From: Euglena gracilis
Taxonomy: Eukaryota; Euglenida; Euglenophyceae; Euglenales
Assembly (NCBI GenBank): GCA_039621445.1
Contig: CP154956.1
Span: forward strand, 77,434,474 to 77,498,473
Length of the DNA stretch: 64,000 nt
Direction of reading: 5' to 3'
Under the pieces are notes generated by a model. That model made no database searches and was not told where the DNA came from. It saw only the letters and a list, made by a program, of their open reading frames with translations. Below, piece after piece: positions 54,487 to 64,000 of the stretch. A program made the translations under genes and the position numbers. How positions within the stretch are numbered: position 1 is the stretch's first letter; each line of letters opens with the position of its first letter.

Positions 54487-55275
54487 ATGCGCGCATTTGC
54501 GCAAATGTACCATTTTTTTGTAACCCCTGGGACCCTGTACCCTGAAACCCGGAACACGATTTAAGACCTGTTACACCCCCGTATTGGAGGGGATTAACTC
54601 CCAGTGGTCTGGTGTGCATGCTGCTTACCAGGTGACGTTAATAGGGCTGGGGGTGAGACTGGTGCTGTTGTACATCAAACAGAAGAGAGGCACACCCCTT
54701 GTTACGGCACTTGGAAACGGAGCTGACGTGCTGGCTGAACTGGCTGTGATACTGCCGCCACCGGTGAGAACACACGGGGCCTCATTAGATCACACCACCA
54801 CAGACAGACAGACTACGTGAGGCAGCCGTCACGCAATTTGCACGTGTTTATGCGCGCAATTGCGCAAATAAAAACAATTGTGTTTGTGGGCGCATTTGCG
54901 CAAATAAAACGTAAACCGATGATGATAAAATGACGTGTTGGTGGGCGCAAATGCGCGCACGAACTTATTTGGTGGTGTGCGCATTTGCGCAAATGCGCGC
55001 ATCAACATGTTTATGTTTACTTGCGCAAATGCGCGCACCAATATGTACTTTAACTTTCCATGTTAAAAGACACCAATGAGGACCATACCCCTACGAGGTT
55101 GAAAAACGTGATGGGCGTGTTGGTGCGCGCAATTGCGCAAATAAACACAATTACATTTGGTGCGCGCATTTGCGCAAATGCGCGCACAAACATTTAATAA
55201 ACCAATTCAAATGATGTTTTCAGAGCCTTAACACACACAAACAAAGTTGTGTTTATTTGCGCAAATGCGCGCACC
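54487..55275. repeat. Left subterminal array of GCGCAAATGCGC palindromes
   Basis: About nine copies of variants of TTTGCGCAAATGCGCGCAC occur in both orientations near 54493, 54851, 54889, 54943, 54977, 55021, 55122, 55159 and 55256. Spacers are AT-rich and often contain AAACACAATT or CCAACA. Confidence 0.85.
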
Positions 55276-55319
55276 AACACACATCAGTTGTGCGATACCA
55301 TCTCCTCCTCCGTGACAGC

Positions 55320-57230
55320 TGGCGAACGCAACTCCTCAAGCCAACCAATGGTTTTCACCACAATTACATGGTGATGAAATTTGTGGTGAGAGGTGGTGTG
55401 GAGTGTTCACTGGAAAACGGCATGTGACTGGCCAAAATTTGCCTGTCTTACGTGTGTACATTTGCACTGCTGTTACCCGGCCTGATCGGCCTGTTGTTTT
55501 GGCGTCATCCGTTTGGCAGTTAAACGTAATGAATTGACGACATGCAAACGACCTGTGACTGTTGGACACCTTTTCTGCAACAGGACTGCGTTGCAAGAAA
55601 AGCACAAAACCAACCCCCCCATCCACCAACCTTCTCCCCCCATCCCCTTGAAAACGAAGCACGCACAAAGAAAACGCCTCTTTGGCATGTATACCTCCCG
55701 CCGGCCCCCCCCAACCCCCCCCCAAACCCCACCTCCCCCAAAAAAGAAAACCCCCCCCCACCGCCATCTACACCATCCCCAACCCAACAAACCCCAAATC
55801 ACCCAAATACCACCAAAAATTTTTCCCCATTTTTTTACTTTTTTCTTTGCTTTTCCCCAAAAAACACACCGGTTTTTGTGCATAATTTGGGGGAGTGGGT
55901 CCCCCACTTTGATGACCCAATCCAGGGTAAAGCTTCACACTTCCCTTGCATCCAAAGGAACGGGTGCTTGAGGGCTACCTCTCTCCGGCTGCTGGTTGCC
56001 ATGCACTGGCACCACGTCATACCCCCAGTCTTACACCTGGTTGCGGGGTATAACGTGCCGCTGTGGTGGGGTTCGTTGCACCGGGGAAGTGTTGCTGGCC
56101 TGTTGGGTGCTGAAGCATCAGCAGCTGATGGGGCTTAAAAGCGGAGCCCAGGCCGCAGGTCAGCGGCAGGGCCCTTGGGACCCAAAATTGGTGCCGGTGG
56201 AGGTGTACCGTTACGGGTGGCTATGCACGCACCTTCTGGAGATCCTATGTCTCCATCTTTTGTGGGACGTCATGTTCAACAACGGCACAATAACACCATC
56301 TACAAGACGGTTGGTGGCATTTGCTTTCACCCATCAGAAAATAAAAACAAATGCAACCAGGAAAAATGGGAAAAAACATAATCAATAATGACAAGAACTG
56401 CGCAGTATCACATTGTTGGGGAAGACAAACAGGGTTGTGATGTTTCCCTACGACCTGGCTCACGATCCGTCGGCCTCCCACACCGGTGCCGGACTCAACC
56501 ATGTGAAGGTTTCATTCACGTCTGAAACCACCAACCCCCGAAAACATCATGGTCTAGCAGGGAGCCACAATAAAAACATATCACCCACTCCCAAAGCGTC
56601 GCCCACCCCCAACTCTGGGCACGTGTGATCTAGGACGACTTACACATCCCATTTCGGTGACTCACCTAAGTCCTGGGTGGACCCCTTCCCCCCGCCCCTT
56701 TCTTCCCATTCCCCCCCTCGGAATTTCATCACCGTCCCCACCCCCCCCGGCCCCAAGTTCCTCGGGTCCCTCCCGCGGCACCCTGCCCGTGACCAGATAC
56801 GTTTTTCCAACGCTGGTAAACAACCTCTCACCTGGTCAAGACTGTTTTATTATGTGTACGGCTTGTTCCTTCCACTTCTGTTTGTGGCACGTCCCTCGCC
56901 AAGAAAAAGTGCTGACCTTGGTCGGTTATTGTACCCGCAGACCGGATTGGGTGCCTCGACAGTTTGGTTTTGACACCCGAACCGGGCCACCGGGGGCGTA
57001 AAAGGCAGTGAAATCTGGCCGTCGGCGAGCCCCACCAACATCGTGGGGGGGGTGGGGGACGGGGGAGACAGGCGCTAAACGCAATCGGTTCAGCCCAAGC
57101 AGCCGGCTGTGTATCCCTCACCAGGAAAGGCGGGGCCAGCTGGCCACAGCCACAAGGTGCACCTCTCTTGCCGTTCACGGGGTTTCCTGCCGGGGGTCCC
57201 CAGCAGGCGTGACCCCTAGGTAGTTGCAGG
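55320..57230 (+). other. Central cargo of the palindrome element, possible exons
   Basis: Open stretches on the plus strand include GVFTGKRHVTGQNLPVLRVY (near 55400-55530), HAPSGDPMSPSFVGRHVQQR (near 56230), VVMFPYDLAHDPSASHTGAG (near 56440) and a Cys/His stretch ending WVPRQFGFDTRTGPPGA before a stop near 57001. Another lies outside the right array near 57600-57710 (MARQSVPSGPLCHEVFQRRQ). In the left end, 54632-54771 reads LIGLGVRLVLLYIKQKRGTP up to a GTGAGA donor. No catalytic motif is recognised and no gene model closes. Coding is possible, not shown. Confidence 0.3.
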
Positions 57231-57264
57231 AGAGGCAAATGCAATCGTTTTCTACTCCTCCATT

Positions 57265-58440
57265 AGTTGTTTATTTGCGCATTTGCGCGCATCACGTTGT
57301 TTGTGGGCGCAAATGCGCAAATAAACATGGTAAATTGTGCAGTTTCTGCATACAGTTTATTTGCGCATTTGAGCCCACAAACAACGTGTTGCGCGCAAAT
57401 GCTCAAATGAACCACATCTGCTGTCAGTGTTTGACGGTTGTGTTTCCGTCACACCGTTCTTATTTGTGTTTATGGGCGCAACTGCGCGCACCAACAAAAA
57501 TTATGTTTTATGCGCGCATTTGCGAACATGCACGCATAAAACATAATTTTTGTTGGTGCGCGCATTTGCGCCCATAAGCTTGCGCCGTTGACAAACAGTG
57601 TGACAAACTCACCAACTGGATGGCCCGTCAGTCCGTACCGTCAGGGCCTCTATGTCACGAAGTTTTTCAACGGCGTCAGTTCATGGGTGCCAAAGCCCAA
57701 TCCCTGAAGGACAAAATTGTGTTGATGCGCGCAATTGCGCGCATCAACATAAACGTGTTGGTGCGCGCATTTGCGCGCATAAACACAATTTTGCCCTTCC
57801 AGTGTTTGGCTTCTTCTTCAAAGTTCTTTGCCACACAACTGGTTGTGCGGGTCCCGGGTATAAGCCGGGTGGGAGACACCCGTCCCCTTTATTCCCTTCA
57901 TTCCCTGCGGACCCCATTTCTTCCCCCTCTGCGCATCCCTTCCTTCCCAACCCCCCCGCACTTACCTTCCTTCCCTTGTGTCCTTCCCGTCGGCTCAGTC
58001 ACACCACACCCACACCCCCCGGACCTTCCTCCCCGTGCTTTAACAAACAGCCCCAAAACACCACATCAAGGCGCCGCAAGCAACGCAGTCCGGCAAACAC
58101 CCAGGACACACACCGCCGGCAGCTCGGACACACCCGGGGACACAGCCGAAAGGAGCAACAGGGGCAGTAAAGGTCCCGTTCCTATGGTGCTTTTTTGCGT
58201 TTTTTTCAGGGTGGGCCGGCAGGGTCCCGTAGGTTTGGGCCCACAAAGTCCTTCCCGACACCCCCCAAAAACACCATTTTTCGCCAAAGTCCCGGGGGTC
58301 TCCCAGCCAAAATCAGAATTTTCTTCATTTTTTACACTCTCTTGTTCACGTGTTTTCAAACCCCCTGGACCTTCACAGCCGAAACAGAGCACAATCAAAA
58401 AAATCGTAAATTTGCGCAAATGCGCGCATCAAACGAAAAA
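57265..58440. repeat. Right subterminal array of GCGCAAATGCGC palindromes
   Basis: Copies occur near 57270, 57305, 57355, 57390, 57470, 57510, 57555, 57723 and 57757, and in the terminal repeat near 58410. Within the array, 57483-57514 and 57533-57564 form a perfect 32-bp inverted repeat with an 18-nt loop. Confidence 0.85.
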
Positions 58441-58469
58441 AGCTTAAGTGCGAATTCGGCCGCCTAAGA

Positions 58470-59016
58470 GGGGGGAGGGGGGAGACAGGCCAAAAAAGCC
58501 AGGAGACAACTTCTCAGCCAAATTTTTTCCTGGAAACCACCTCTGCACCGTATCTGAGGGGTGGTTAACTGTCCACGCACCAGAGGTATTGGGGATGCAT
58601 CTGAAGCGTCTGGTTGGCTGTCAATACGGCTCGAATCCTGCCTATCAACCGACCGTGACCAGTCACGTGCAGAGGCGAGAAACACCCACACTTCCTTTGA
58701 TGTGTCACTGATTGTGATTTCAAGGAGGGCAACCGAACCTGCCCTCCCTCCACAAAGCAGGCTCATGGATCAGACAACCGCATGCGAAATGAGCAAACAC
58801 TCCGGGTTTTCTGACACTGTGAAATCGTTGAGGGCGGATGGAGATGTGGTGGAGGTATTAGCGTGTGCGAAATAAAAAACAAAAACACACGCATTCAACT
58901 ACACATCCTAACAAATGCTTGCAACAAACAAAGTAGTATTAAAAAAAACAGGAACTCGAGGGAATGGGGCGCAGGAGACAAGGAACGAAACACACAGAAG
59001 AAAGGCACAAAAGGGG
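58470..59016. other. Stretch between the palindrome element and Rab copy B
   Basis: The first 80 bp continue the dispersed repeat into which the element inserted (CAGCCAAATTTTTTCC). The rest shows no supported exon or RNA gene. Confidence 0.4.

Positions 59017-64000
<4,984 letters not shown>

Larger units (their letters stand above)
54447..58468. mobile_element. 4.0-kb element with about 72-bp terminal inverted repeats and palindrome arrays
   Basis: The left end starts CTTAGGCGGCCGATTTCGCA; the right end, reverse-complemented, starts CTTAGGCGGCCGAATTCGCA. Similarity continues for about 72 bp with a handful of differences. AGGGG flanks both sides (54442-54446 and 58469-58473), a possible 5-bp target duplication, though the flanks are G-rich. 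Inside each end is an array of a palindromic motif around GCGCAAATGCGC. Between the arrays is about 2 kb of more ordinary sequence with possible exons. I recognise no transposase, so it may be a large non-autonomous element or one with an undescribed protein. Confidence 0.75.

Noticed and set aside
55542-56138. Pro-rich plus-strand frame inside the palindrome element
   Set aside because: Its middle is a C/A-rich simple sequence open in several frames; only small flanking parts look protein-like.

Overview
This is nuclear DNA from an intron-rich eukaryote. I could not identify the species. The features fit a unicellular alga or other protist: short GC-rich exons lie in long introns full of A/T tracts, G/C homopolymers, microsatellites and minisatellites. 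Splice sites are GT..AG, and introns are mostly 200-2000 bp. No prokaryotic gene structure is present. Almost all recognisable genes are on the minus strand. I built gene models by reading exons and checking that codon phase carries across each junction. Where phases close, the model is strong; where they do not, I say so.

Layout, left to right. (1) 1-3735: a Rab-like GTPase with C-terminal EF-hands (copy A), cut by the left edge. (2) 4498-9590: a second, divergent Rab-like GTPase, complete in eight phase-consistent exons (about 230 residues). (3) 12241-15654: an uncharacterised minus-strand gene. (4) 18006-29761: exons of a coiled-coil and acidic protein, with a hAT-like element (27652-28930) and a retropepsin remnant (about 24470-24930) inside. 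(5) 31620-33698: a pogo/Tigger-like transposon with a DDE transposase gene. (6) About 35060-37484: a multi-pass membrane protein. (7) 38525-39384: the end of another gene, followed by large minisatellite blocks (40140-41880). (8) 42327-50826: a leucine-rich-repeat gene in which each repeat is one phase-1 exon. (9) 54447-58468: a 4.0-kb element with about 72-bp terminal inverted repeats and two arrays of a GCGCAAATGCGC palindrome. (10) 59017-63894: copy B of the Rab/EF-hand gene, cut by the right edge.

The first 3.8 kb and the last 3.8 kb are near-identical direct repeats about 60.14 kb apart. They differ by scattered substitutions and by microsatellite lengths.

The likely cellular theme is membrane-traffic or signalling GTPases plus a scaffold-type LRR protein, but the genes are not an operon and shared function is inference. 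The least explained structures are the palindrome-array element at 54.4-58.5 kb, the C-terminal EF-hand Rab with a lost G3 motif, and several small inverted-repeat elements whose target-site duplications can still be read.
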